Source of the DNA: Metallyticus violacea
Taxonomy: Eukaryota > Arthropoda > Insecta > Mantodea > Metallyticidae
Assembly (NCBI GenBank): GCA_030762175.1
Contig: CM060833.1
Span: forward strand, 156,981,501 to 157,045,500
Length of the DNA: 64,000 bases
Reading direction: 5' to 3'
In this document: in pieces, positions 49,378 to 61,190 of the stretch
How the letters are laid out: each line of letters begins with the position of its first letter
Numbering within the stretch: position 1 is the stretch's first letter
Translations under genes and position numbers: made by a program
Notes under the pieces: model-generated
Seen by the model: the letters and a program-made list of their open reading frames with translations, nothing else
What the model was told of the DNA's origin: nothing
Database searches by the model: none

Positions 49378-50798
49378 CGAGAGTAGGTCCATAAGTTTCC
49401 AGCCTCGCCGATAAGGATTGTCACCTTCACAAAACCCTTATTTTTAAGTAAATAATTGCAGCTGTAACTTTCGCTCCACTATGATCAGTTGTTCAAATAT
49501 AGTTGCATAAAGAAGGCTATGTGTAGAAGATTGTGACATGTTCAAAATGGAGTATCGAGCTGTTCTTCACAAAAGAAATCCTTATTACAATTGAAATTAA
49601 ACAGCGAGTGCACGGTGTATATGGGGAAGCATCCCCCTCATATCCTGCCGTAAAAGAATGGGCCAAACTTTTTCGAATGGGTCGAGAAAGCATTGAAGAT
49701 GAAGAGCCTGCAGGTAGGCCCTTGGAGGTGCTCACTCCTGAAAACATCGCTCTTGTGGAAGGAGAAATTATGGAAGACCGACGGCTCAAATTTACAGCAA
49801 TAGCAGCAACCCTTCGAATTATTCATGAATATTTAAACATGAATAACTTTATTTTTTAATGCAGTTTAACGCCCGTTTATGCTACTGAGGCACCCAAGGC
49901 GGTAGACACTGATTATACAAGAAATGAAATGATATATTGGGAAAGGATTTTTTTTAAGGATGGAAACGTTCCAGGCCTAAGTTTAGGGTACCTCCCCGGC
50001 ATTTGCCATTTATGAGGACTGCGAAAAATCTGGATTAAACCTGAGTCAGGGAAGACTGTCCTGGTTGGATTTGAACCCCAGACCTCCCGCTCACAAGTCT
50101 GCGCCTTAACGATCTCGGCCACCCGTGGCAGTAAACATGCATAAGGTAGTGCAAGATGGGTGTCTTGACTTCTTTCCTCAATCCAAAAGCAGCAATGAGT
50201 CATCTGTTGTCAGGCATTTTTGGAGCTCTGCTGTGGCAACAAGAGGGAACCTCTGCAAAACATTGTTACAGGAGATGAAAATATGGTCCTCTACTATGAT
50301 CTCTTGCCCAAAAAAGAATCAATGGAGTGGCGTAAAACTTACGAAGCACCGTCAAAGTCACTCAGTCAACCAAGATCATATGGCACTCTGAAGGAATACT
50401 TTTCATTGACTTCAAGGAGAGGAACACCACAGTAAATGGGGACTGCTATGCTGGCCTACTACACAGACTACGTGCTTCCATCAAAGAGGAAATACGAGGA
50501 AAGCTGAGTGATAATGCGCGCCTTCTTCACGACAACGCGCCGTGTACATAACTCTTGTTCCAAAAGAAGCTGTGAAGAATTGTGGGTTCAAGGAGATCGA
50601 CCATCCACCCTAAAGCCCAGATCTTGCCCCCCCACCTTCTCAAAACTCAAGAAGGACCTTTGAGGAAGGAAATGTAAGTGTGACGATAAAATGATGGATG
50701 CTGTTTATGCCCATATTGCAGACAAGACTTATGACTATTGGGGGGGGGGTTGAAATGTTAATTAAAAGATGTGAGAAGTGTATATGGATCTACCCTCG
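49378..50798 (+). pseudogene. Mariner transposon with both ends, split by a SINE
   Basis: Both terminal inverted repeats are present: CGAGAGTAGGTCCATAAG at the left and its counterpart GGATCTACCCTCG at the right, each flanked by TA (49376-49377 and 50799-50800), as mariner requires. The transposase starts MEYRAV near 49546; FRMGRESIEDEEPAGRPLE is intact. After the SINE comes VTGDENMVLYYDLLPKKE (first catalytic aspartate) and SMEWRKTYEAPSKS. HDNAP near 50530 is the second; the third block (SPDL) is decayed to QIL. Deletions at the start codon region and stops make it inactive. Same family as the relic at 1956-2625. Confidence 0.88.
49847..50131 (-). mobile_element. SINE family 1, copy f, inside mariner
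   Basis: Reverse orientation. Duplication TAAACATGAATAA at 49834-49846 and TAAACATGCATAA at 50132-50144 (13 bases, one mismatch). It interrupts the transposase after INEYLNMN-type codons, the same point that is uninterrupted in the copy at 1956-2625. Confidence 0.93.
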
Positions 50799-50899
50799 TA
50801 TTTCGAATGAAAATTTCATTAAAATATGCCTGAAAGACTAACATCACACCGCACAACTCCTATAATACATATTAGTACTCATTATGAAATGAAATGTTG

Positions 50900-51000
50900 C
50901 TGCTATTATTGTGCAAGTAGAAATGCGAAGAAATTGACACTTGGCCCAGCGCCGCTTGAGTTCAGCTGCGGACGCAAACCAAAAATAATTACCTGTATAT
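50900..51000 (+). repeat. Diverged dispersed repeat, copy 2
   Basis: See 560-720. GTGCAAGTAGAAATGCG, then AGCTGCGGACGCAAACC and AAAAATAATTA. Confidence 0.5.
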
Positions 51001-51090
51001 ATTCCACAATCAGTTGATGCGATAAGACGTGAATGCCATAAAAGATTACATGTAATCCTTAATTTGATTTATTCATATCCAGTGAATAGT

Positions 51091-51351
51091 TTTTTAAATA
51101 GTGTTTAACTCTCGTTTTTACTACTGAGGCACCACAGGCGGTCAACATTGATGATACATGAAATGAAATGATATATTGGAAGGAAATGTTTCAGGCATAA
51201 GTTTAGGGGTACCTCCCCGCATTTGCCATTTATGAGGACTGAGGAAAACCTGAAAAAAACCTCAGTCAGGGAGAACGGTCCTGGCGGTATTCGAACCCCA
51301 GACTTCCCACTCACGAGTCCGCGCTTTAACAACCTCGGCCACCCGTGGCGG
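51091..51351 (-). mobile_element. SINE family 1, copy g
   Basis: Reverse orientation with 13-base duplication TCCAGTGAATAGT (51078-51090) and TTCAGGGAATAGT (51352-51364). Confidence 0.9.
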
Positions 51352-51364
51352 TTCAGGGAATAGT

Positions 51365-52577
51365 AAAATGCAGGTAGGGACATTGGAACAGATGAGAATG
51401 CTATGTAGATAGCACTTGGATGAAGATGAAAGGTTATTTGAAATATGTGTTTCCAACACGGCTTAGAAAGGAAAGCACTTTTCTAAAATTTAATTAAAAA
51501 GTGTTTAATTAGAAAGCTGGGCTTGGGTGTTCGTATATTCTTGTCATTTGCATTTCCCTCTTAAAATAGAGCTTAGAAATAAATTTGTGCCTACTATGGA
51601 ATTGTTGACTATTTTAACGGAAAAATTAACTAGCACTACTTCTCTAAACGTATGCTATTTTCGCTATTTGCAGCTTAACAATTATGAAGCGATGCTCAGC
51701 AAATGATAGCAGAACACGCCAAGAATTTTTTCCTAAGTTGTGTAGTGCTTGTGATCACCGATCAATATTTGACACCGTTGCTGACAATAGTTTTACATAT
51801 GTAAAATTTCGTGAAAATGTTGCCACATAAAAGTGAGCTAGAACCTTTTTTGTTCTTAGCTGTGCATATTGGAAACAAGTATGAAAAATGTTGAACATTT
51901 AAGATAATTAATGTGAGTCCAGTGCATTCATTGTTTACCTCCATAAGGAAATGTTTGTTGAGAGGTAGCAAATGCATGAAATCTTTAATTTTAAAAGATT
52001 ACTTGCAGTGTTCAACGAAATGTATCAGCACTTGTTCCTTAAGAAGCGTTCTTTTAATAAGGGATACAAATAGAAAGTGGTATAGTGGACATAAACTGAG
52101 AGACAAAGGACTTGGATTGGTAATGAATGTACCTAATTATTTTTAAGCAGTCAAATCTATTGTGTTCTGAAATTGTAGCATTTAGAGCAAAATAAGAACA
52201 ACCAAAGATGCTCTAAAAATGTCAGCAAAAAAGAAATTCTGGAATGAAGGTATAAGGGAATAATTTCTTACTCTCCGGAAAGCATTCCGCCAGCTTTAAA
52301 CGCCATTTCGAGAACCGTCAATGTGGATAATGCGTTACCAAATTTATCATAAACTACTTAAGTCGAGATTTCTCGAAAATATGTAACGAGGGGCTATAGA
52401 AAGAAACGAAGTTATCAGTGGACGTCATAAATATTTTGAAGACTTAAAAATATGAAACACCCAAGGAAAATCATATGTTTAAATAAAGGAGTTATAAGTA
52501 AACGTAGGTTACTGTGGAAAAATCATGAAAGGACATCAACATCAAAAGAACTCGTCAAGTGACGATTTATTGTTGAG
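51365..52577. other. Intergenic DNA, no recognised element
   Basis: Several 70-77 codon frames, none with a known domain. AT-rich. Confidence 0.4.
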
Positions 52578-52845
52578 TTGGTTTATTTACGCCCTTTAAC
52601 ATCATAGTCCTATTCAATTCAGGGTGTAAAACAGCTGAAAAGTTTTGCTCAGAGGCTCTTTCAGGCTTGAGGTTCTTTTTCGTGCCGTAAATATGCGACA
52701 CGGGACCACGGTTTTACTTCCATTCCGAAGGAAGCCATACTTAGGATTCTTACGCTCGAAAAAATCCATTAATCCTGGCAGGGTTTGAACCGCGATCTTG
52801 GGTTTAGGAGGCAAGTATGATTACCACTATACCACCAGGACCGAC
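52578..52845 (-). mobile_element. SINE family 2 copy
   Basis: Reverse orientation. Its head complement (ACCACTATACCACCAGGACC) and B-box (GGTTTGAACC complement) are better preserved than in other copies. No clear target-site duplication. Confidence 0.88.
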
Positions 52846-53240
52846 TAAGCCACTTGACTCACATAAAACTCGTAATAATATTGGAAATGTTGAAGGGTTT
52901 TAATGTCATTGTCACAATTTAGTTGCTCCTGACATGCCTGAATCCTACCCATTTACATGGATGGAAGAGGTTTTTGAAAGAACAACACAGTACTGTAAGA
53001 TAGTATAGATTTTATAGATTTTATACTATTTTGAAATTTTGACATAACTTACTTTATTCCGCCAATTTGTTTCTATTTGTAACATGATATATTGTAATTG
53101 ATTTTACTAACAAACAAAAGTACAGTGAAGGCAGTTAAAAAGTCACGACACATAATTCAGCCGGTTGACTGTTAGACCCCACGTTACCGCCGATATTTTC
53201 TTGCGTATACTAGCGGCGCTCAGGCGCTCTACCAATTTAA
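52846..53240. other. Intergenic DNA
   Basis: AT-rich; the part after 53120 (ACAGTGAAGGCAGTTAAAAA) is probably the transposon end belonging to the relic at 53240-53520. Confidence 0.4.
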
Positions 53241-53520
53241 ATATTTCGTTCAACATTGTATTAAATAACACAATTTGGTACTCACCCTGGTTACAGTAAT
53301 TGCTGAAAATGTTACCGATTTTCCTTGATGCACAATGTACATCTTCTTAGGAAATTATCACTATCAGGAATCAGTTCCATCTCACAAATGCACCTAACTT
53401 CGTTTCGAATGTTTGTTACAAGTTCCTAAAGTGTGTGAGGATTAGTTGAATATATTCTATTTTTCAATGTCTCCCAAAGGTAAAAATCACAAACTGAAAG
53501 TTCCGGAGAACGGGGAGAGC
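53240..53520 (-). pseudogene. Mariner-like transposase C-terminal relic
   Basis: Read leftward with few breaks: VCDFYLWETLKNR, then YSTNPHTLEELVTNIRNEV and SDNFLRRCTLCIKENR. This is the C-terminal part following the third catalytic aspartate (D-FLWG-LK--VY----T-EEL---I). The catalytic blocks further upstream are absent. A different subfamily from the relic at 41600. Confidence 0.75.
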
Positions 53521-53719
53521 TTTGGAGAGGTTTAATAGAATTTCTTATTCCAACAAGTTTTTCTTATTTCTTCGAATTTTTTTTTTTTTTTTGGTAAATC
53601 ACAGAATCCGCGTCATTAAATTCCATACTAACTGTAATGTATTTCATGTTGGATCCGGGCCGCCAGGAAATTTATGTCTAAGTACCTGTCTTGTTCTGTC
53701 ACACGACTTTCTGTATGTT

Positions 53720-56070
53720 GAATATGAATATACGACGATCCAGTGCATATCTCACCATCGAACAGCCTATTACAGCATTTAATAAAATCTCACATTAGAC
53801 TGCACAATACAACTGCCCCACTCTGTCGAAATTCCTCTTGCAACCAACTGGTAGAGAGAATGACACCGCGTATACCGCATGCGGAATCTCGGAGATTGAG
53901 GGACGATATGTTCGCAATGGATTTAAGTTGCGGGACTTTTAAACTGCTTTTACTGTAGATATTGCAAATATGCGAGTAAATCTTATAAATACTACACTTT
54001 AAACAAGAGCGCTCTCCATTTAATATAATGTCTTTTAAGAGTGAAAAGCTCTATAATATTTAAATCTCTAATATATTGAAAACCTTAGATATGTTAAGGA
54101 TGTAAAATTACGTGTCGGTAGTTCGGAATAACATCCGAGGAAGATAGGCTACTCAGAGGTAGGAAGCTATGGTTCGAATTCTGATTTTTGTTTCGAGTTG
54201 TGCAGTATTGATCTAAAAGCCTGCATAGTAAGAGCTTATATTCCGTGTTTTAACCCTAAACGCATCATTAATTGCCTTTAAAAGCCTTTAAAAGTTGAGA
54301 TTGATAGATACCAGCAACTTGCAATTAAACTATTATTATGTTTACTGTTCTATGAAAGCTGTAGTAGTGTTTCTATTCTTGTTTACAGTTTATAAAGGAA
54401 ATTCAGATAAAGAATTAATGTGCAAGTGTGCTCCATGAGCATTTAAAACATAATTAAGTAACTTATCTTTGTAACGGAAAACATTAACCTAAAACTTGTC
54501 ACTTAACCTTGGAAGGTGGAAGGAATGAAGCAAGAATCAAGTGTAAATAAAGAAATCTGTTGTAACCCCTCAGATATTACAAATTCATAGCGAGCTTAAA
54601 TGTTGACCTGTGCCTCTGGCAAGAAACTGGAATGGAGTAGTTAATTACATGACTTTCCAGGCCATTTGGTTTCTATAACAAAGTCGAAATAAAATTGGAA
54701 AAAGCAGTAAATATGTTTGATTTGGAAAAAGAATTCTGAAATTGGAACAAGATTCATTAACTTATTGGCAGAGATTGCCTGGAAAACTGCTGAAAATATT
54801 GAGAAACATTGAAAACACTCAATTTATGTAGTTACTGAAACATTCCTTAGGTGATCAGGTAATCTCACATATTAGATTCGAAAGTCTAATAAATATGCTT
54901 CCATACTGTGCATTAGTTAACTCAGAGCAGTTAGAAAGCGATAATTGGGCTAACTAAATGCATGGGCATTGCTATAGAAAGCAAATGGCCCTAGAAAGTC
55001 AAGTAATGAACTACATCATTCTTGCCACAGTCACAAGTTCATCAGTTATGCCAACTGAACTTGACATACAACGTTCACAGTAAACTGTTATACTGAACAG
55101 CGGAACATTTCAAGTTCGCCATGACTATGTAATATCTGAGAGGTTATTACAGAATTTTCTTTATTTCCATTTCATTCCTTCCACCTTCCAAGGTTAAGTG
55201 ACAATTTTTAAGTAAACGTTTTCCGTTACAAAGATAAGCTACTCAATTATGTGTGAAATATTCATGGAGCACACTTAAACATTAAGTCTTTATCCGAATT
55301 TCCTTTATAAATTGTAAACAAGAATAGAAATACTGCTATAACTTTCATAGAGCAGCAAACACGATACTGTATCTATCAATCTCAACTTTTAAAGGCTTTT
55401 AAAAGCATTTAATGATGCGTTTAGGGTTAAAACACGGAATATAAGCTCTTACTATGCAGGCTTTTAGATAGATACTGCACAATTCGAAATAAAAATCAGA
55501 ATTCCAACCACACGATTCCCACCTCTGAGTAGCCTATCTTCCCTGCACGTTATTCCGAACTGCCGACACACAATTTTACATCCTTAACATATCTAAGGTT
55601 CTCAATATTAGAGATTTAGATATTATAGAGCTTTTCACTCGTAAAAGACATTAGATTAAATGGAGTGCGCTGTTGTTTAAAGTGTAGTATTTATAAGATT
55701 TACTCGCATATTTACAATATCTACAGTAAAAGCAGTTTAAAAGTCCCGCAACTTAAACCCATCGCGAAAATATCGCCCTTCAATCGCCGGGATTCCGCAT
55801 GAGGTATACGCTGTGTCATTCTCTCTACCAGTTGGTTGCAAGAGGGATTTCGACAGAGTGGGGCAGTTGTATTGTGCAGTCTAGTGTGAGATTTCATTAA
55901 ATACTGCAATGGTGAGATATACACTGTGGTTTTCAATGTTTCTCAATACTTTCAGTAGTTTTCCAGACAATCTCTTCTAATGAGTAAATGACTCTTGCTC
56001 AAATTTCACAATTCTTTTTCCAAATCGAAGAGATCTACAGCTTTTTATGGTTTTTCCAAATTTATTTCAG
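53720..56070. repeat. Large inverted repeat, about 820-base arms
   Basis: Left arm about 53726-54545, right arm about 55160-55930, diverged by several percent with small indels. The outer ends read CAGTG-ATATCTCACCAT. Sequence just beyond the right arm (55930-56025) is also present, inverted, within the spacer (54710-54835: GGAAAAAGAATT, ATTGAGAAACATTGAAAAC), so the repeated unit is larger than the arms. Matching 71-codon frames in both arms have no known domain. Could be a foldback-type transposon or two inverted tandem repeats. Confidence 0.8.
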
Positions 56071-56196
56071 ATGTGTTTCATATGTACTTCGCAGAAATGT
56101 AGACAGCACACCCCATGCCTTGTAGATTCTCATTTCTAAAATATAAAATGCAAAAAATGGCAAAAAAGTATTTAAAAGATATTGCTTATTAAAGAT

Positions 56197-56414
56197 TTTT
56201 AAGTAGTGTTTTCGCCCGTTTTTACTACTGAGGCACCACAGGCGGGGAAACGTTCCAGGCCTACGTTTGGGGTACCTCCCCGGCATTTCCCATTTATGAG
56301 AACTTAGAAAAACCTGAAAAACCCCTCAGTCAGGGAGGAGAGTCCTGGCGGGTTTCGAACCCCAAACCTCCCGTTCAGAGTCCGCGCATTAACGGCCTCG
56401 GCCACCCGTGGCGG
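56197..56414 (-). mobile_element. SINE family 1, copy h (internal deletion)
   Basis: Reverse orientation; about 55 bases of the body between CAGGCGG and GGAAACGTTCC are missing. Duplication TGCTTATTAAAGAT (56183-56196) and TGCATATTAAAGAT (56415-56428). Confidence 0.9.
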
Positions 56415-56428
56415 TGCATATTAAAGAT

Positions 56429-57619
56429 AAAATAATATTTTAAATGTGTTTTATTCAGAACAATGAACAAAATCGTAAGAATACAGTGATCTGACAGTAT
56501 AAAAGCAGTACAGTAGTATTTTCTGTCAAAATTGGGGGCTTTGAGAGATCATAAACACAGCACTGATACTAAAGAACATTTGAATTTGAAGATGATGTAC
56601 ATATCTGCAGAAATTGTTAGCTCCACATGAAGGAGTAGATACAAATGAGAATCATGCATGGATTCAGCAACTAAATTCTTGTTATTCAGTGTCTTAAAGA
56701 TCTGTCCAATGTTCAGAAATATTAACGCAAATTGAAAGTCAGGTATACCTGCTATGCCATTGCCAGTTTCTCCCTTTTTTACCATTGTTACTAAGTGGGC
56801 TGCAAAGTGAGGGAAAAAACTTGAAAACAAAGAATGCAATATTATAAGGATATATTTTTGTCTGTTTCATCATAACATGCAGTGCAAATAGGGAATGTAT
56901 GTATATACCTCATTGCTTCGCCGTATATGGATAATTACTTTGCACAATATCACGCAAGACAGAAGCCTGTAAAAGGTTTGTGCGTCACCATTTGCCTCAT
57001 AAACTAACACATCCCTAAATTCATAACTTGTTTAAAAGTTTGCGTTTTAAGTAAAAAAAAAAAAAATGGTTCTTTACATAGATCTTGTGCTGAAGTTGAT
57101 AGGAAGTTATGTGTAGGGAAAAACAAAAATGTTGGATAAATACACTTTGGCAAAATTTCTTGGGCGTAATAATAACTGTTCTCAAACAATGTGGCAAACT
57201 GCATAACTCACAGAGAAACCTTACAAAAGCTGAAGAAAAATAACAACAAAACAATTAAATAAACGAAACAGGCGTTAAATACTTGAGACTTTTTAGTCGT
57301 GTTCTTTTCGTTATTTGAAAAACTAGTCAATACAGCATTTATTCAAACTAGCCCTCTGCCAGAATTGCAATTCACAATATTGTACAAAAATTTGAATCTA
57401 CCAGTTTAGTGCCAAAAAAAAAAAAAAAAAAAACCGAAAAAAATTGGTAATGAAATCAGAAACTAAAACACGTTATTTATGGCTCCTTTCATAGAGCGTT
57501 GAAGGATTTTTATCACAAGTAATATCACAAGAGGGTTTTAGCTTGCCGATAAATTCGCGAACATAGTGACCGTTACAATATTTCCCCCGCGTAATAATGC
57601 CCTCATTACAGTGATTTAT
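56429..57619. other. Intergenic DNA, no recognised element
   Basis: AT-rich, with A-runs at 57050-57066 and 57414-57433. Minus frames to 96 codons without domains. Confidence 0.4.
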
Positions 57620-57822
57620 CCGTCCTCCCTGGCTGAGGTTTTCTCCAGGTTTTCCTCAATTCTCATACATGGCAAATGCCGGAGAGGTACTCTAAACTTA
57701 GGCCTGGAACGTTTCCTTACTTTAAAAAAAAATCCTTTTCCAATATATAATTTCATCTCATGTATAAATCACCGCCTGTGGTGTCTGAGTGGTAAAAATG
57801 GGCGTTAAACACTATTAAAAAA
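57620..57822 (+). mobile_element. SINE family 1, copy i (5' truncated)
   Basis: Begins at CCGTCCTCCC, so the tRNA-like head is missing; the body and 3' end GGGCGTTAAACACTATTAAA are present. Confidence 0.88.
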
Positions 57823-58740
57823 ATAGGTGCTACCTGTTGACAGAATTCGGTCCATTTTCTATTATGCGTACTCCACGCCATCTAATAAAACTATGATTCA
57901 CACCCACACATTAAAAGACTAGTTTCCTATTTTCTTCCAGCGCGTGAGAAATAGTTGCATTAGTGTTCTGGAAAAGAACGCTAACTGTTGATTGTGGAGA
58001 ACGAACAGACAATTCACTGCTAATCCGCAGCGAAATAATCGCTACAGCTCCGACATGATGAATTAGCAGCATGAGTCGTGGCGTTATTTTCTGCTGAATA
58101 TACACGTCAGCATTCAAACAGAAATTAATGCACTAATGCACAGAATTGATAAACTTGATTAGTAGTTTCGTAAGTCGTCAGGTAAATATTCTTATTTCCT
58201 ATGTTTTACAACGATGGAAAATGTTGGGAGTGTCGTGAGCTGACGATAGGAGGACCGGCAGTAATGTGTGGGTCGAGCGCTGGCTAGCCGGCTTGTGAGT
58301 TGATACTTTTAAAAATACCATTCTGCGTAAAAAAAAATATGGCACCAGGACGGTCTCTTAAAAGAGTAAGACTCTTCTTTGTCTATGCATACTAATTGTG
58401 AAAATGTAAAAGACGATATAGTTGCACCATTGGAAGCATAAAACACGAATATTTCAAATAACTGCATATGCTTTCTCGTAGACGAGCTAAGTCAACTGTG
58501 TTCTTTTCTATTATGATTGAACGTTTTTTCTTGTTTGAAATCAGAGTCAGGAAAAATTTGAGGTTACTGCAACCGATGCTCTTCCATCTGAGCTACCGTA
58601 CCCTATCCGGCCACAGCCGCGAATATGCCCCGCCTGAATCGCTGTATCCTAGAAACGTAGAAGGTTACATTGTTGTAGAGATGAACGTTCAAGTACTTGT
58701 GGCCCAAGCTTCACAGTAAATAACTTTATTAGGGTTCATT
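57823..58740. other. Intergenic DNA with a possible short exon
   Basis: A GC-richer segment at 58240-58300 precedes ATG at 58339 opening MAPGRSLKR, followed by GTAAG (58366). See findings. A tRNA-like TAGCTCAGATGGAAGAGC lies on the minus strand near 58580-58600 without a good B box. Confidence 0.35.
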
Positions 58741-59030
58741 TATAATTATAGAGTGTGATTTCTTCACACAAACTTTGGAATCAGAGCCAGACAGGTGAAA
58801 TATTTTCTTGTTGATAGCTTATCTTTTATAAAACATTGTTGCTTTTAAATTGTGAAAGTGTGAAAGATTAGGTAATTTCAGCCTCTATAATTATAGAGTG
58901 TGATTTCTTCACACAAACTTTGGAATCAGAGCCAGACAGGTGAAATATTTTCTTGTTGATAGCTTATCTTTTATAAAACATTGTTGCTTTTAAATTGTGA
59001 AAGTGTGAAAGATTAGGTAATTTCAGCCTC
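58741..59030 (+). repeat. Perfect 145-base tandem duplication
   Basis: Units at 58741-58885 and 58886-59030 are identical at every base. Unit starts TATAATTATAGAGTGTGATT and ends TAATTTCAGCCTC. No frame is open through it. Confidence 0.95.
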
Positions 59031-60543
59031 TAAATGCAGTTTTTCGCCTTTGAGATTCCCATTATTTAAAAATCATATCTCATGTACAAATATCCAATAC
59101 CATATCTGAAATGGTCGTTCATTCTATGACCACTTGTTAGTTATTAACTTTGTTTTGGAAAAATATTTGTATTATTCTTTTCTGTTTGTCTGAAAGTATA
59201 ATTTTTATTGAGATTTGAAGGAATGTGTATCAGATTAGAAGGTGATTTTTTTAAAAGAGTGCAGATTTCGAGAATAGCAAATGTAGAACGAATTTTGTTA
59301 AATTTCTTTTCTATTAGGTAATGTTCCAGAGTATTCTAAAAGGCTGGTACAGCAATAGATATAAAATAGTGTTTATACCATGGACAAGAAATAAGTTTAC
59401 AATTTTTATTTAAAAAATACAAGAAAATCCCGAAAATAAGATATTTGAACTTTTCGTCAGTTATATTTATTTTATCAGTCCTGTTCATCCAGTACCTCCA
59501 AAATTCTCTGAATTTTCTGGCAAACCAGTTTTACCGGCAATTCAGCGAAGCAGGTTTTAGAGGTTCCAGATAATTTATGTCCCAAAACTGTCATGAAAAT
59601 TTAGCCGAGGAATTTAGAATATTTAGAACAATTTGCTTGTTTTTGTTTGAAATTAAAGGAAAGGAATATTTGTAATGATTTTCTAGTGTGGTTGAAACTC
59701 CAGTCTTTTAAATGTGTAAAGTCTTATATCAGCCGAAATATTCCCTTATGCTATAAAATTATGCACAAGGAATTCATTAAATGCCACAGTAAATCAAAAT
59801 TGCTACGCACTGGGAGAATTTTAGTATGGGATGTTAACAGAATAACACGTAAAACACAGAGCAGTTGCGTTTAATTTAATGCAATAGGATGTCTTAAAAC
59901 TCTGAACATATTATATTGCAATGAAACAAATTGCTCTAGCCTTTGTTACATTAAATTTGTATTTGTAAAGGCTAATTATGTTTTTGTGGTTCAAATATTG
60001 TCAACTGGCAGTCCCGGGTTGTATTCCTAGTGGTACAATTGTAACTTCAGGCGCTATCATTAATTCATTTACTTCATCTTCTCGACGACTTACAGCGGGT
60101 TAAACGCTAAGCCTATTTCCACTGTTAAGCACTCGTGGCTTATTTAATGCAAAGCATTCCGTAGTCCCTTTTCGAGAAAATTGTGTCCAGAACTTCCAGA
60201 CAGCGCTGTAAACTTTTAATATTATGCTGCAAAATTTCAAGTTACACGAATAGGTTCAAGAAAAAAATTGCGTTGAGGCAAAAAAAAAAAAAAAAAAAAA
60301 TCTGTAGTATTGTACAGCAGAAAACAAAAGACTGCCATACATTTGTGCTATAAGATGTTCTAAAATGAGAAGGGCAAACTTCCGGGAGAACAATGTGAGA
60401 TTTTATGTGCCCACAAAATCGTTCGCTCTTCTTGTTATGAAACGACGTGAGAAAGTCTTATAGAAGCTCTCATATTACAAAATCGGAAAAAAGAATATCC
60501 GAAAGTTTGTAATGTTAAGTCTGAGGAAACAATCTGCTGCTGG
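59031..60543. other. Intergenic DNA, no recognised element
   Basis: A 75-codon frame at 59647-59874 has no domain. A-run at 60270-60300. Confidence 0.4.
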
Positions 60544-61190
60544 ATATTGAATTGAATTGAATTGAATTTTATTTCCACTTAATAATACAACAAGCTTCCA
60601 GAGTACAAATTTACAAGCATTCAGTTATACAAGCAAATACAACCACAGTCACTCTGGTAAATCTTCCTGGGTTGCTGTGTAACCACGTGGCCCGAACAGT
60701 TTCAACCTTGCGGCTACTCAACTATCACGCAACTTACATCTACAAAATTAACTCAATCAAAAACAAACTTAAATTATGTTTCTGTCCGATTTGATTCCTT
60801 GTTTCTTATTTTTCTTCAACGATTTTCTTTTAAACTTACCTAAATAATTCTCAAAACTCCAAGATTTTCTGCCTTGTTTTCATATTCACCAACTTGTTTC
60901 CCCTTATTGGTAAGTTATCCCACCTCTATTTTCTCTCATTTCTTTAGTTTCTCTACATTCCACAATTGCATGTCAGTAACTATCTTGCATTCCACACATC
61001 GAGCATTCCTCTATATTTAAACCTCCTCTTATTCCTTTCAGATTCACTACCCCTGTCCAGGCCTATGCAATTCCCTCCCTCGTCCACCTGTCACCTCCAT
61101 CTACATAATTCTGTCTACCCCGTATTTCCTTTAGCTCCCTATAAACCCTCAGTGATTTTTATTACTAATATCTACTGTTTTTCCACATAA
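60544..61190 (-). pseudogene. Non-LTR retrotransposon 3' end (5' truncated)
   Basis: Minus-strand peptide LNIEECSMCGMQDSY, then HAIVECRETKEMRENRGG: the C-x-x-C...H....C knuckle found at the C terminus of many LINE ORF2 proteins. The element ends in an (ATTCA)n/TTGAA repeat tail at 60544-60565, typical of some LINEs. Stops interrupt the frame. Confidence 0.65.

Noticed and set aside
53740..55936. hAT element ends (CAGTG) for the large inverted repeat
   Set aside because: The 8 bases outside each end do not match, so no hAT-type target duplication.
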